From an uncultured Colwellia sp. (GTDB lineage: Bacteria; Pseudomonadota; Gammaproteobacteria; Enterobacterales; Alteromonadaceae): DNA of 20,549 bases. Position 1 is the first letter of the stretch. Every line of letters starts with the position of its first letter. A program made the translations under genes and the position numbers. Of this stretch, positions 6,864-16,298 are shown piece by piece. The notes below the pieces were generated by a model. The model had not been told where the DNA came from, made no database searches, and saw only the letters and a list, made by a program, of their open reading frames with translations. The stretch covers positions 1 to 20,549 of the forward strand of contig CAJWBY010000074.1 in the NCBI GenBank assembly GCA_913020705.1, read 5' to 3'.

Positions 6864-8120
6864 ATGAAAAAAACACACTTAACTGAAACTAAGTTCTCTG
6901 AACTTAACCTCGACACGAAAGTTGTCGCAGGTCTTGACGCTATGGGCTTTGAATATTGTACATCAATTCAAGAGCAATCTTTGCCCATTCTATTGAAAGG
7001 TACTGATATCGCAGGCCAAGCACAAACTGGCGAAGGTAAAACAATTGCCTTTTTAGCTGCAACCTTTCATCACTTATTACAAAAACCAGATCCTAAGCAT
7101 AATCAACCTCGTGCATTGATCATGGCACCAACACGTGAATTAGCGGTACAAATTCATCGTGATGCTAAAGAAATGGCAAAAAGCACAGGCTTACGCGTAA
7201 GCGTAGTTTATGGCGGAGAAGGTTATGAGAGCCAACGTCTAGAGCTTGAAGCTGGTGTTGATATATTAATTGGTACCTGTGGTCGTTTACTTGATTACAT
7301 GAAACAAGGTGTATATAACTTAAACAACATTGAAGTTGTTGTGCTTGATGAAGCTGACCGCATGTTCGATTTAGGTTTCATTAAAGACATTCGTTATATG
7401 TTCGATAAGATGCCTGCTGCTACAGCACGTTTAAGTATGTTATTTTCAGCGACATTATCATTCCGTGTTAAAGAGCTTGCCTTTGAACATATGAATGACC
7501 CAGAAAGTGTTGAAGTAGCACCTGAACAAAAAACAAACACCCGGATTTCTGAAGAACTGTTTTATCCTTCTAACGAAGATAAAATGCGCTTATTACAAAC
7601 ATTAATTGAAGAAGAATGGCCAGAAAAAGCGATTATCTTTGCTAATACAAAACATGTTTGTGAAAAAGTTTACGCTCATTTAGAAATTGACAAAATTCGT
7701 GTCGGTTTATTAACGGGCGATGTGCCACAAAAGAAACGTTTAAAAATTCTAGAGCAATTCAGTGCTGGTGAATTAGACATACTCGTTGCAACAGATGTTG
7801 CCGCTCGTGGTTTACATATTCCAAGCGTAAGTCATGTTTTCAATTATGATTTACCGGATGATTGTGAAGATTATGTTCATCGTATAGGGCGTACTGGTCG
7901 TGCTGGTGCAACTGGACATGCGATAAGTTTTGCTTGTGAAGGTTATGTTTTTAACTTGCCTCCTATCGAAACTTATATTGAACATGCATTACCGGTAAGT
8001 AAGTATGATCAAGATGCGTTATTAACTGATTTTCCTACACCGAAGCCTCGTCGCCATAAGCCAAATAACGGTGGTCAAAATCGTGGTAGAACCGGTGGCA
8101 ATAACCAACGTCGGTACTAG
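6864..8120 (+). CDS. rhlB: RhlB, DEAD-box ATP-dependent RNA helicase
   Basis: This is a 418-residue protein (E. coli RhlB is 421). I chose ATG 6864 because [12 protein letters not shown] aligns with E. coli MSKTHLTEQKFS; a GTG two codons upstream (6858) is also open but would add residues the family lacks. RhlB unwinds RNA for the RNase E degradosome and PNPase. Motifs in order: Q-motif region with [10 protein letters not shown]; Walker A AQTGEGKT (usually TGTGKT); [19 protein letters not shown] in [38 protein letters not shown]. The C-terminal 30 residues are basic and Gly/Asn/Arg-rich ([11 protein letters not shown] onward), typical of an RNA-binding tail. gppA follows after 6 bases, so the two are probably cotranscribed. 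Its Shine-Dalgarno is weak and the promoter between trxA and rhlB was not resolved. Confidence 0.95.
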   Translation: MKKTHLTETKFSELNLDTKVVAGLDAMGFEYCTSIQEQSLPILLKGTDIAGQAQTGEGKTIAFLAATFHHLLQKPDPKHNQPRALIMAPTRELAVQIHRDAKEMAKSTGLRVSVVYGGEGYESQRLELEAGVDILIGTCGRLLDYMKQGVYNLNNIEVVVLDEADRMFDLGFIKDIRYMFDKMPAATARLSMLFSATLSFRVKELAFEHMNDPESVEVAPEQKTNTRISEELFYPSNEDKMRLLQTLIEEEWPEKAIIFANTKHVCEKVYAHLEIDKIRVGLLTGDVPQKKRLKILEQFSAGELDILVATDVAARGLHIPSVSHVFNYDLPDDCEDYVHRIGRTGRAGATGHAISFACEGYVFNLPPIETYIEHALPVSKYDQDALLTDFPTPKPRRHKPNNGGQNRGRTGGNNQRRY

Positions 8121-8126
8121 AAAACT

Positions 8127-9650
8127 ATGACGATCACCCATACTGAGATCTCAACACCTCTTTATGCGGTGATCGATTTAGGCTCAAACAGCTTCCATAT
8201 GTTGATCACCAGGCAGCTAGCAAATAGTGTTCAAGTAGTTGACAAAGTAAAACGTAAAGTTCGTTTAGCGTCAGGGTTGAATTCACAAAATATACTTAGT
8301 CAAACTGCCATTGCTCGTGGGCTTGAATGCTTAAGTTTTTTTGCTGAACGCCTACAAGATATTCCCCAAGAAAACGTGCGTATCGTCGCAACTGCAACAT
8401 TGCGCATTGCGACTAATCGTGAAGAATTCCTATCTCAAGCCAATAAAATTTTAGGCCAAAAAGTTAGCTTACTTTCAGGTATACAAGAAGCCGAAAATAT
8501 TTATTTAGGTGTCGCGCATACAAGTTATGGTGCCAAGCAACGCTTTGTTATTGATATTGGTGGCGCGAGTACAGAGCTTATTTTAGGCGATGGATTTGTT
8601 ACCTCTCACGTAGAAAGTTTAGATATTGGTTGCGTTACTTTTAATAATAACTATTTTAGTGATGGTAAATTAACCCGAGATAATTTTTCTCGAGCAATAC
8701 AAGCTGCAAAAAATATAATAACTCCCTTAGTTGAACGCTATAAAAATACTGGTTGGCAATTAGTCTTAAGTGGTTCTGGCACAATGCAAGCGTTAACTGA
8801 AATTCAAAATTTTACGCATCAAAGTTCAGGAATTGATTTTCCTTTTTTACAGAAGATTCAACAACAGTTAGTCGATTGTATAACGATGAGTGAAATCAAT
8901 ATTGATGGTCTTTCCAGTGAACGTTCACCTGTAATTGCCAGTGGTCTAGCCATTTTAACGGCTCTATTTGAAAGTTTCTCAATCCATAAAATACAATTAT
9001 CTAGCGGTGCCTTACGTGAAGGTCTGTTGTATTCCATGTTGCCTGAAACTATTGATACCCCTATTCGTCAGAGTACGATTAATTCATTGACAGAAAAATT
9101 TCATATCGATAGCCGTCACGCTAAACGTATAAAGAAGCAAGCAACAAGCTTATTTCACAATTATAAAGGTGTTTGGCCATTGGATGAAAAAAATGGTTTA
9201 GCTTTGCTGCATGCTGCTTGTGAGTTACATGAAGTTGGATTGTTATTAGAGTTTAAGCAACATCAACGACATGGCGCTTACATATTACAACATGCTGACT
9301 TGCCTGGTTTTGATCAAGCAGATCGTCAGTTATTAGTTGCACTCGTGTTGTTATATAAAGGTGATATTGATTTAACCTTACTCAAAAACCAAACAGCACT
9401 AAGTTTCAATGGAGCAAGCTATTTACTGGTCATTTTGCGATTAGCTGTGATTTTATGCCGTCGACGTAAAGATGATGCATTACCTGATTATCAAACCGCA
9501 ATAATTAGAAATGGTGATAATGATATCGTTAATTTATGCTTACCAACAACATGGTTGACTCAGCATCCGTTAATAGCTGATGAGCTACTACAGGAAAATG
9601 CACATTTAGCTCAGTTGAATTTTTCATTGAATATTTATTGCGAAGTTTAA
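8127..9650 (+). CDS. gppA: GppA, guanosine pentaphosphate phosphohydrolase (Ppx/GppA family)
   Basis: This 507-residue protein (E. coli GppA is 494) converts pppGpp to ppGpp in the stringent response and can also degrade polyphosphate. It is an ASKHA-fold phosphatase. The first phosphate loop AVIDLGSNSFHMLI is at 14-27, the RVKRKVRLA-like KVKRKVRLASGLN follows, then VATATLRIA, the catalytic-glutamate region SGIQEAENIYLGVAHT, the second loop VIDIGGASTEL and SGGALREGLLY-like SSGALREGLLYSML. The C-terminal part is HD-like (LLHAACELHEVGLLLEF, with H and HE). GppA is preferred over Ppx because of the close match to E. coli GppA and the rhlB-gppA arrangement. It starts 6 bases after rhlB with no clear Shine-Dalgarno, suggesting coupling. 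The 3' end faces a convergent transporter gene only 18 bases away, with no terminator visible. Confidence 0.93.
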   Translation: MTITHTEISTPLYAVIDLGSNSFHMLITRQLANSVQVVDKVKRKVRLASGLNSQNILSQTAIARGLECLSFFAERLQDIPQENVRIVATATLRIATNREEFLSQANKILGQKVSLLSGIQEAENIYLGVAHTSYGAKQRFVIDIGGASTELILGDGFVTSHVESLDIGCVTFNNNYFSDGKLTRDNFSRAIQAAKNIITPLVERYKNTGWQLVLSGSGTMQALTEIQNFTHQSSGIDFPFLQKIQQQLVDCITMSEINIDGLSSERSPVIASGLAILTALFESFSIHKIQLSSGALREGLLYSMLPETIDTPIRQSTINSLTEKFHIDSRHAKRIKKQATSLFHNYKGVWPLDEKNGLALLHAACELHEVGLLLEFKQHQRHGAYILQHADLPGFDQADRQLLVALVLLYKGDIDLTLLKNQTALSFNGASYLLVILRLAVILCRRRKDDALPDYQTAIIRNGDNDIVNLCLPTTWLTQHPLIADELLQENAHLAQLNFSLNIYCEV

Positions 9651-9668
9651 TAAATGTAGATCGAAAAA

Positions 9669-10520
9669 TTAGCGATTTGTTCTTGTTGCCCAAACATTCG
9701 TAAAGATAACAATACTCCCACCAATAACCATCATCCATGTGATTTGTTCACCTAAGAGAAAATACGCAGCAATCGAACCGTATATAGGCTCTAAGCTCAC
9801 TGCTATGCTCGCGGTTTGAGCTTTAACTATTTTCAATGAGTGATTAAATAATGTATGGGCAATAGCAGTAAACAATACCCCTAAAATTATGAGTACAGAC
9901 AACTGCTGATAGGAAATGGTGATCGGGTATAAATAAATCAAAGGTAACAAGCATATACTCGCACAAGAATTTTGATAAAAAGCGACTTTCTTAGCCGAAG
10001 TTTTAGCGACAAATTTTCTATTTAATAGGGTTAATAATGCAAAACTCATAGCTGATATCATTCCCCAAACAACTCCTTCAATATCTCCCGTACTTAAATT
10101 ACCTAATGGTAAGATAAAGAGAATACCTACGATAGTGAGGAGCGCTTGAGCTAATGCTTGATAATGAAACTTTTCTTTGAAAAATAAAGGCTCCAAAAAG
10201 CTAACAAACACAGGGAAACTTGCAAAAGTGATTAAACCGATTGCGACACTAGATACTTGAATCGCGTAAAAAAAACTGCCCCAATGAAAAGCTAATACCA
10301 AGCCAGTAAAAGCAAGCGGTATCAATAATGACTTTTCAACTTTTAATGACTGCTTTTTTATGAATAAAACAAACAGAGCGATGGCTATTGCTGCAAATGT
10401 AGCGCGTCCAAAAACAATATGACTTGCAGGCATATTAAGCCATTTAGCAAAAAGTCCTGATATAGCGAAAAGGAATACGGCGCTATGCAATGAAAATAGC
10501 GATTGTTTGTAACTGGGCAT
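9669..10520 (-). CDS. EamA/DMT-family inner-membrane transporter
   Basis: This 283-residue, very hydrophobic protein has about ten membrane segments in two EamA halves. The first half begins SLHSAVFLFAISGLFAKWL with FGRATFAAIAIALFVLF. The second ends with the characteristic SLEPIYGSIAAYFLLGEQITWMMVIGGSIVI, where 'EP...a.l.gE.lt....iG..lI' is the family hallmark. Drug/metabolite transporters of this group export or import amino acids, nucleotides or other metabolites. The substrate cannot be read from sequence. It lies 96 bases downstream of hemB on the same strand, so it may be read through from that operon or use its own promoter; neither was proved. It converges on gppA with an 18-base gap. 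Confidence 0.85.
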   Translation of the reverse strand: MPSYKQSLFSLHSAVFLFAISGLFAKWLNMPASHIVFGRATFAAIAIALFVLFIKKQSLKVEKSLLIPLAFTGLVLAFHWGSFFYAIQVSSVAIGLITFASFPVFVSFLEPLFFKEKFHYQALAQALLTIVGILFILPLGNLSTGDIEGVVWGMISAMSFALLTLLNRKFVAKTSAKKVAFYQNSCASICLLPLIYLYPITISYQQLSVLIILGVLFTAIAHTLFNHSLKIVKAQTASIAVSLEPIYGSIAAYFLLGEQITWMMVIGGSIVIFTNVWATRTNR

Positions 10521-10616
10521 TCATACTCGATTAGGAAAATTTAGACGGCTCATTCTACCAGTTAAACTTCGCTAACCGATAGAATAAGACGTTTGGAGAT
10601 ATAACTTTTTATTGTG

Positions 10617-11645
<1,029 letters not shown>

Positions 11646-11668
11646 CTATAAAACCTATAAAGTACTGA

Positions 11669-12496
11669 TTAATTGTCACTGACTTTTTCAAAGACATGTT
11701 GAATTACTTGATTGCGGCCGTTATCTTTTGCTTTATACAAAGCTTTATCTGCTAAAGCGAATAAATGCTCTGGCTTTACATGTTTTTGTTGTAAGTAGGT
11801 ACTAATACCACAACTAATCGTAAGTTTGATCGTAATGTTATTGTAGCTAATTTGACAAACTTCAACACTTTCTCTTAACTCTTCTGCAAGGCTTATTGCA
11901 CCATGACTATCGGTTTCAGGTAAGATTAAGCAAAACTCTTCACCACCGTAACGGCAACTGATATCAGCACTGCGCCGCAAACATCGCTTAATACACGAAG
12001 AAACAGCAACTAAGCACTCATCACCCGCTAAATGACCGTAATTATCATTCACTTGTTTGAAATGATCGATATCTATAACGACTAAACTTAAAGGCGTTAA
12101 ATTACGGCGGCTACGGCGAAATTCAGCAAGTATTTTTTGATCATAAAAACGGCGATTATATAAGCCCGTCAATTCATCTAACGTATTTTTTTCTTGTAGC
12201 TCTTTATTCGCTTCTTCAAGCTCTTGCAAGGCAATATGGAGTTCTAAAGTTCGTTCTTGCACTTTACTTTCTAACTCATCTTTCTCTTCAATAGGCTGAT
12301 CTTTAACAGTCTCTATTTCAACTTTATGAGATTGCTTTTCTTGTTTTAAAATGAGAAAAACCATCAACATTGCTAACATAAGTATCAACAAAGCTAACCA
12401 CGAAAACTGTAAAAGTACGTTTATCAAAGCAAACGAAGTCAATAAAACACCTACAATAGAAATAAGTGAAATAACACGATTGAATAGTGTGATCAT
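11669..12496 (-). CDS. Membrane-anchored diguanylate cyclase (GGDEF domain)
   Basis: This 275-residue protein makes cyclic-di-GMP from two GTP. Two membrane helices fill residues 4-50, followed by a charged coiled coil (about 66-104, ending LEEANKELQEKNTLDELTGLYNRR). The GGDEF domain starts there, with metal-binding IDIDHFKQVND (141-151) and the active loop RYGGEEF (182-188; GGEEF is a functional variant). An inhibitory RxxD site (RSAD, 175-178) sits five residues before the loop, so product inhibition is expected. With no periplasmic sensor domain, the membrane segment or coiled coil would carry any input. Its ATG overlaps the tatD stop codon (ATGA), so it is coupled to tatD, and hemB follows 32 bases on. 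Confidence 0.93.
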   Translation of the reverse strand: MITLFNRVISLISIVGVLLTSFALINVLLQFSWLALLILMLAMLMVFLILKQEKQSHKVEIETVKDQPIEEKDELESKVQERTLELHIALQELEEANKELQEKNTLDELTGLYNRRFYDQKILAEFRRSRRNLTPLSLVVIDIDHFKQVNDNYGHLAGDECLVAVSSCIKRCLRRSADISCRYGGEEFCLILPETDSHGAISLAEELRESVEVCQISYNNITIKLTISCGISTYLQQKHVKPEHLFALADKALYKAKDNGRNQVIQHVFEKVSDN

Positions 12497-13284
12497 TGAT
12501 GTTCACCTATGCTGAAAACTTTTCGCGTATTCTCGCTACTGGCATTAATAATATCTTCAATATTACATTGATATAATTCAGCAAGTTTATCTATAACGTA
12601 CGGCAAGTAACTTGGCTCATTACGGCTACTTTTGGGTTTAGGTCGAATGGTTCTTGGTGTTAAGTAAGGGGCATCAGTTTCAATCATTAAACGATTTAAA
12701 GGAATTGAAGGAATAAGCGCTTGTAATGACTCTCCACGCCGTTCGTCACACACCCATCCAGTAATTCCAATATACATTCCGGCTGATAAACATTGATCTA
12801 ATTCATCAGCATTTCCCGTAAAACAGTGCGAAACCATCGCAGGAACAGATGTTAAATAAGGAGAAAGTAATTGAAACCACGCTGAAAAAGCTTCACGTTG
12901 ATGAAGAAAGAGTGGCAATTTTAATTCTGCAGCTAAACAAATCTGTTCTGAAAACACTTTTTCTTGTTGTTTGGGCGCTGAAAAATTACGATTAAAATCT
13001 AAGCCACATTCTCCAATCGCTTTTACAGATTTATGCTCGGTTAACATTCTAATTTCGTCTAGATAGGTGCCGCTAACATTATCAGCATCATGAGGATGAA
13101 CACCCGCAGTTGAATAAAGATAATTTGGATATTGTGAAGATAACAACACCGCTTTTTGGCTTTCAGAAATATTCGTTCCCGTGACTAACATAGCACTAAC
13201 CCCTTTCGACTTTGCACGCATGATGATTTCATCACGGTCTTTATCAAAACGAGCATTGGTTAAGTTTACGCCAACGTCTATCAT
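12493..13284 (-). CDS. tatD: TatD, metal-dependent DNase
   Basis: This 263-residue TIM-barrel hydrolase (E. coli TatD is 260) starts MIDVGVNLT, as TatD proper does (YcfH/YjjV paralogs begin with an HxH motif instead). Metal-site residues by alignment are E92 (IGECGLDFNRNFS), H128 (LFLHQRE), H153 (VSHCFTG) and D204 (IETDAPYL). TatD is a 3'-5' exonuclease linked to DNA repair or degradation and is not itself needed for Tat export, despite its name and operon position. ITGWVCDERRG is highly conserved. It lies 6 bases after the small secreted-protein gene and overlaps the start of the diguanylate cyclase gene by four bases. Confidence 0.95.
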   Translation of the reverse strand: MIDVGVNLTNARFDKDRDEIIMRAKSKGVSAMLVTGTNISESQKAVLLSSQYPNYLYSTAGVHPHDADNVSGTYLDEIRMLTEHKSVKAIGECGLDFNRNFSAPKQQEKVFSEQICLAAELKLPLFLHQREAFSAWFQLLSPYLTSVPAMVSHCFTGNADELDQCLSAGMYIGITGWVCDERRGESLQALIPSIPLNRLMIETDAPYLTPRTIRPKPKSSRNEPSYLPYVIDKLAELYQCNIEDIINASSENTRKVFSIGEHQ

Positions 13285-13290
13285 ATTATA

Positions 13291-13767
13291 TTATTTAATT
13301 CGCGTTACACGGATAGTTTTATTGGTATTAGCTTTTTTCAAAAAAAATGAACCTAACGCGCCAGAAGAAAGCTCGGCTTTATCTTCTGCTTTAAGGCGTA
13401 AAGTACGATTGTCACTTTGTTTCCAAACTTGCCCATTATCAAAATATATTGTTAATTTTTTTGTAATACTTTTCTTAATTTTTGTAACTGTGTAAGTGAC
13501 TTTTTCTAAATTGTGTCCGCTGTCTTGTCGTTTTTTCTTCTCTATTTTATCACCACCAAAACGTGATTCTTTTTGAGATTGTGTAGGAGGTTCTATTTTT
13601 TCAGTTGTATTTTTAGAGGTTAGTGATAATTTATCAAAACAGCCTAAACGCGACAAATCATCTTGAATTTCAACACATTTTTCAAATTTATTACCTAATG
13701 TGTCAGCGTAACTACTGGTTGAACACACAAATAATATAGTGATTAATATACCTATTTTTTTTAGCAT
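13291..13767 (-). CDS. Small secreted protein with C-x11-C 'RLGCFD' motif between tatC and tatD
   Basis: This is a 158-residue protein with an N-terminal signal peptide ([21 protein letters not shown], likely cut after A21). The C15 context (LFVC) is not a good lipobox, so a soluble periplasmic protein is likely. Residues 30-46 read KCVEIQDDLSRLGCFDK. This resembles the 'C..i.d...RL.CyD' motif in several short periplasmic families, including the VasI/TagO type of type VI secretion, where the two cysteines probably form a disulfide. Residues 60-90 are lysine-rich and low in complexity. The C-terminal domain (about 90-158) has alternating strand pattern: VTKIKKSITKKLTIYFDNGQVWKQ, then LSSGALGSFFLKK and IRVTRIK. 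Its ATG overlaps the tatC stop by one base. Function unknown; no type VI genes are present. Confidence 0.72.
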   Translation of the reverse strand: MLKKIGILITILFVCSTSSYADTLGNKFEKCVEIQDDLSRLGCFDKLSLTSKNTTEKIEPPTQSQKESRFGGDKIEKKKRQDSGHNLEKVTYTVTKIKKSITKKLTIYFDNGQVWKQSDNRTLRLKAEDKAELSSGALGSFFLKKANTNKTIRVTRIK

Positions 13768-14522
13768 TATTCAGCTTCCTTGTTTTCATGGTCAGGTTGT
13801 TTTTTTTGGTATAACGTAGCAATAAATATACCTAATTCAAACAATAACAACATAGGTATTGCCAACAAAGTTTGTGAAATAATATCTGGCGGTGTTAATA
13901 ACATGCCAACCACAAATGCACCAACAACAACATACGGTCTTTTTGCGCGCAAACTATCAGGATCTGTAAACCCCGTCCAACAAAGTAAAATAATTACAAT
14001 AGGGATTTCAAAAACAACGCCAAATGCAAAAAATAATTTTAAAACAAAATCTAAATAACTACTGATGTCCGTAGCAATATTTACCCCTTCAGGTGCCACT
14101 GAGGTAAAAAAAGCAAATATTATGGGGAAAACCACGTAATACACAAATGCAATCCCCCCATAAAACAATAAAGTACTACCAAGCATTAGCGGAATAACTA
14201 AGCGCTTTTCATTTTTGTATAAGCCAGGGGCAATAAACGCCCAAATTTGATAGAGAATAAAAGGCATGGCAATAAAAATAGAAATTACCATAGTCAGCTT
14301 GAAAGGAGCGAAGAATGATGAAGCAACATCTGTTGCTATCATTTGCCCACTTTCTGGTAAATTCTCCATTAAAGGCTTAGAAACATATTCATATATATCA
14401 TTAGCAAAATAAAACAAACAAAAAAAGACAATCAATACTCCTAACACAACGTTTAATAATCGGCTGCGTAATTCAAGTAAATGATCAAATAAAGTGTAGC
14501 TGCTTGCTGGAGAAGAACTCAT
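13767..14522 (-). CDS. tatC: TatC, twin-arginine translocase receptor subunit
   Basis: This is a 251-residue protein (E. coli TatC is 258) with six membrane helices. TatC recognises the twin-arginine signal together with TatB and recruits TatA to move folded proteins across the inner membrane. Conserved features: the N-terminal [12 protein letters not shown], the periplasmic FFAPFKLT and [17 protein letters not shown] blocks, the TM3-4 region with [31 protein letters not shown] with its buried glutamate, and [20 protein letters not shown] with [17 protein letters not shown]. The end is a short basic and acidic tail. Its ATG overlaps the tatB stop (TAATG), and its own stop overlaps the next start in the same way. 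Confidence 0.97.
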   Translation of the reverse strand: MSSSPASSYTLFDHLLELRSRLLNVVLGVLIVFFCLFYFANDIYEYVSKPLMENLPESGQMIATDVASSFFAPFKLTMVISIFIAMPFILYQIWAFIAPGLYKNEKRLVIPLMLGSTLLFYGGIAFVYYVVFPIIFAFFTSVAPEGVNIATDISSYLDFVLKLFFAFGVVFEIPIVIILLCWTGFTDPDSLRAKRPYVVVGAFVVGMLLTPPDIISQTLLAIPMLLLFELGIFIATLYQKKQPDHENKEAE

Positions 14523-14932
14523 TAATTTTTTATTCTATTTTCTGATGAAGATGAAACGTCAGTAATTGATTCGACTTCATCGGGAATTTTATTCGTCTCG
14601 GTAACCTTTTCTATCACTATATTTTCAGGTTCTTTATCTAGTTGATAAGGACGATTAACCATTTCAGCTGCATCTTTTAAGGACTTGATAGATTCAGCAA
14701 TTTCAGGTGATAAATTTTTCATATCAGCTTGTTCTGCTTTTTTTAAATTCGAATGCAACTCTTGTATACGTAATTCTTCAGTAAGCTCTGTTTTCACACT
14801 ATCACTAAATTTGCGTACACCACTTATCCAACCGCGCACAGTTCGGATAGCAACAGGCAAACGTTCAGGCCCTAAAACGACCAAACCAATGATAGTGATG
14901 AGTAATAGCTCCAGAAAGCCAATATCAAACAT
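14522..14932 (-). CDS. tatB: TatB, twin-arginine translocase subunit
   Basis: This 136-residue protein is shorter than E. coli TatB (171) because the acidic C-terminal tail is short, which varies widely. It begins [26 protein letters not shown], the standard TatB membrane helix and hinge with the conserved E8 and the GPERLP turn. An amphipathic helix follows ([24 protein letters not shown]). The rest is a charged helix and a serine/valine-rich tail. TatB forms the substrate-receptor complex with TatC. It lies 3 bases after tatA and overlaps tatC, confirming a tatABC operon. Confidence 0.95.
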   Translation of the reverse strand: MFDIGFLELLLITIIGLVVLGPERLPVAIRTVRGWISGVRKFSDSVKTELTEELRIQELHSNLKKAEQADMKNLSPEIAESIKSLKDAAEMVNRPYQLDKEPENIVIEKVTETNKIPDEVESITDVSSSSENRIKN

Positions 14933-14935
14933 ATA

Positions 14936-15166
14936 TTAAGCCTGATCTTTTTCTTTAGTCGTTACTTTTTCATCTGTAGCTGTAGATTTATCAACTAAAT
15001 TTTCTGAAGTTTCATCTTCTTTAGTTTTATTATCTGTCATAGCATTTTTAAAACCTTTCACGGCTGAACCCAAATCACCACCTAAATTACGCAGTTTTTT
15101 TGTTCCAAATAACAAAACTATAATCACGGCAACGATCAACAATTGCCAAATACCCATATTTCCCAT
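14936..15166 (-). CDS. tatA: TatA, pore-forming Tat subunit
   Basis: This 76-residue protein has the TatA pattern: a short N-terminus, the membrane helix [16 protein letters not shown], the hinge [21 protein letters not shown] and an acidic, lysine-rich tail ending KEKDQA. TatA polymerises around a loaded TatBC complex. The Shine-Dalgarno AGGA lies 7 bases before the ATG. A 16-base palindrome (15176-15191) overlaps it and could partly pair with the ribosome-binding site. tatA leads the operon and faces a divergent gene. The usual upstream ubiE-ubiJ-ubiB neighbours of other gammaproteobacteria are absent here. Confidence 0.95.
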   Translation of the reverse strand: MGNMGIWQLLIVAVIIVLLFGTKKLRNLGGDLGSAVKGFKNAMTDNKTKEDETSENLVDKSTATDEKVTTKEKDQA

Positions 15167-15258
15167 AATAAATTCCTATTATTTATAATAGATTCATTAT
15201 AAAGTTTTAATATGAAAAATCATCCTTTGATAGACAAAATAATGAGATAGGACAAACT

Positions 15259-16281
15259 TTGTATAAAAAGCACCTTATTAATCTGAGTTGCTTCTTGTTG
15301 GTCAGCATAGCATTCACTCCTTTTCAAAGTTATGCAGCACAAGATCACAACATGGATAGTGATAAAGAAGAACAAATAACAAAGCCATTAAAGCATTCCC
15401 AAAAGCATGTTGCACCTTCCCATGCGCCTGATCATTGGAGCCAAGAAATACACGACACGATAGCTAATTCGGTTTATCAATCCGCAACTTGGTTTGATAG
15501 TTTTTTTACAGACATAGATAGTCAACAAATAGAACCTAAAGCAACAGCAAAAATCCGTTTTGGTTGGATCCCTAAAGCACGTGATTGGGCCGAGTTCGAT
15601 TCTAGGTTTCGTCTAAAAGTAAAATTACCTCACTTTAAAGACAGAATGAGTTTAATACTTTCTGACGAAGATGACATGGCAGACAACCAACTCCCTCTCG
15701 ACGGAACCAGTTCTCGTCCAGAAATAAATGAGGAGAGCTTTGCTGCAGCAGTACGCTATGTCGTTGAAAAAAAGAATGATACTTTGATAGATACTCGAAT
15801 TGGTATATCTGGAGGAAGTATTTTTGCAAAAATACGTCAGCGCCAATTATATACTTACAAAGAAAAACACGGCTTTAAAGTAGAACCTTCAATCTATTAT
15901 TACCTAGATGATGGATTAGGTTCAAAATTCTTTCTTGAGTACAATTACCAATATGATGAAAATTCTCAATTTAGAATAAATTATAGCATTCGCGGTTCAG
16001 AATCATTTAGTGGTATTCGTTGGAAACATGGCTTCTATAAATTGAAACAAATAGATTCGACAACAGCCTCTGTGCTTGGTTTACAAGTTGAGGGGGAGCG
16101 CAATGGTAAAAATGGATTTTTGACTGAAAAGTATACACTTAGCTATCGCTATCGATTTAATGCTCTGCAAAAATGGTTGTTTTTTGAAATAGAACCTTTC
16201 TTAGAATTCCCCAAAGATGAAAACTACTCCACAACTCCAGGTATTGCGTTACACATAGAAGGTTTTTTCAGTAAAAAATAA
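15259..16281 (+). CDS. Probable outer-membrane beta-barrel protein of unknown function
   Basis: This 340-residue protein starts at TTG. The site has AGGA at 15249-15252 six bases upstream, and the next in-frame ATG (residue 32) would remove the signal peptide. The signal peptide MYKKHLINLSCFLLVSIAFTPFQSYA is probably cut after A26. Residues about 30-65 are histidine-rich (HSQKHVAPSHAPDHW). From about residue 95 on, alternating polar and aromatic residues suggest repeated transmembrane beta strands, for example FRLKVKLPHF, YTYKEKHGFKVEPSIYYYLDDG, KFFLEYNYQYDENSQFRINYSIRG and YTLSYRYRFNALQKWLFFEIEPFLEFP. A barrel of 10-14 strands is inferred. The protein does not end in the usual C-terminal aromatic residue. 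The family was not recognised. It is divergent from tatA and convergent with the next gene, so it is probably its own unit. Confidence 0.65.
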   Translation: MYKKHLINLSCFLLVSIAFTPFQSYAAQDHNMDSDKEEQITKPLKHSQKHVAPSHAPDHWSQEIHDTIANSVYQSATWFDSFFTDIDSQQIEPKATAKIRFGWIPKARDWAEFDSRFRLKVKLPHFKDRMSLILSDEDDMADNQLPLDGTSSRPEINEESFAAAVRYVVEKKNDTLIDTRIGISGGSIFAKIRQRQLYTYKEKHGFKVEPSIYYYLDDGLGSKFFLEYNYQYDENSQFRINYSIRGSESFSGIRWKHGFYKLKQIDSTTASVLGLQVEGERNGKNGFLTEKYTLSYRYRFNALQKWLFFEIEPFLEFPKDENYSTTPGIALHIEGFFSKK

Positions 16282-16298
16282 ATAATTAAGCAATAAAA

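Noticed and set aside
9651..9668. Shared terminator between convergent gppA and the transporter gene
   Set aside because: The gap is 18 bases, and only a four-base ATCG/CGAT pairing is visible around it.
12324..12506. 60-residue open frame on the - strand
   Set aside because: It overlaps the diguanylate cyclase start in another frame on the same strand. Its cysteine- and phenylalanine-rich protein is what a shifted membrane-helix frame gives.
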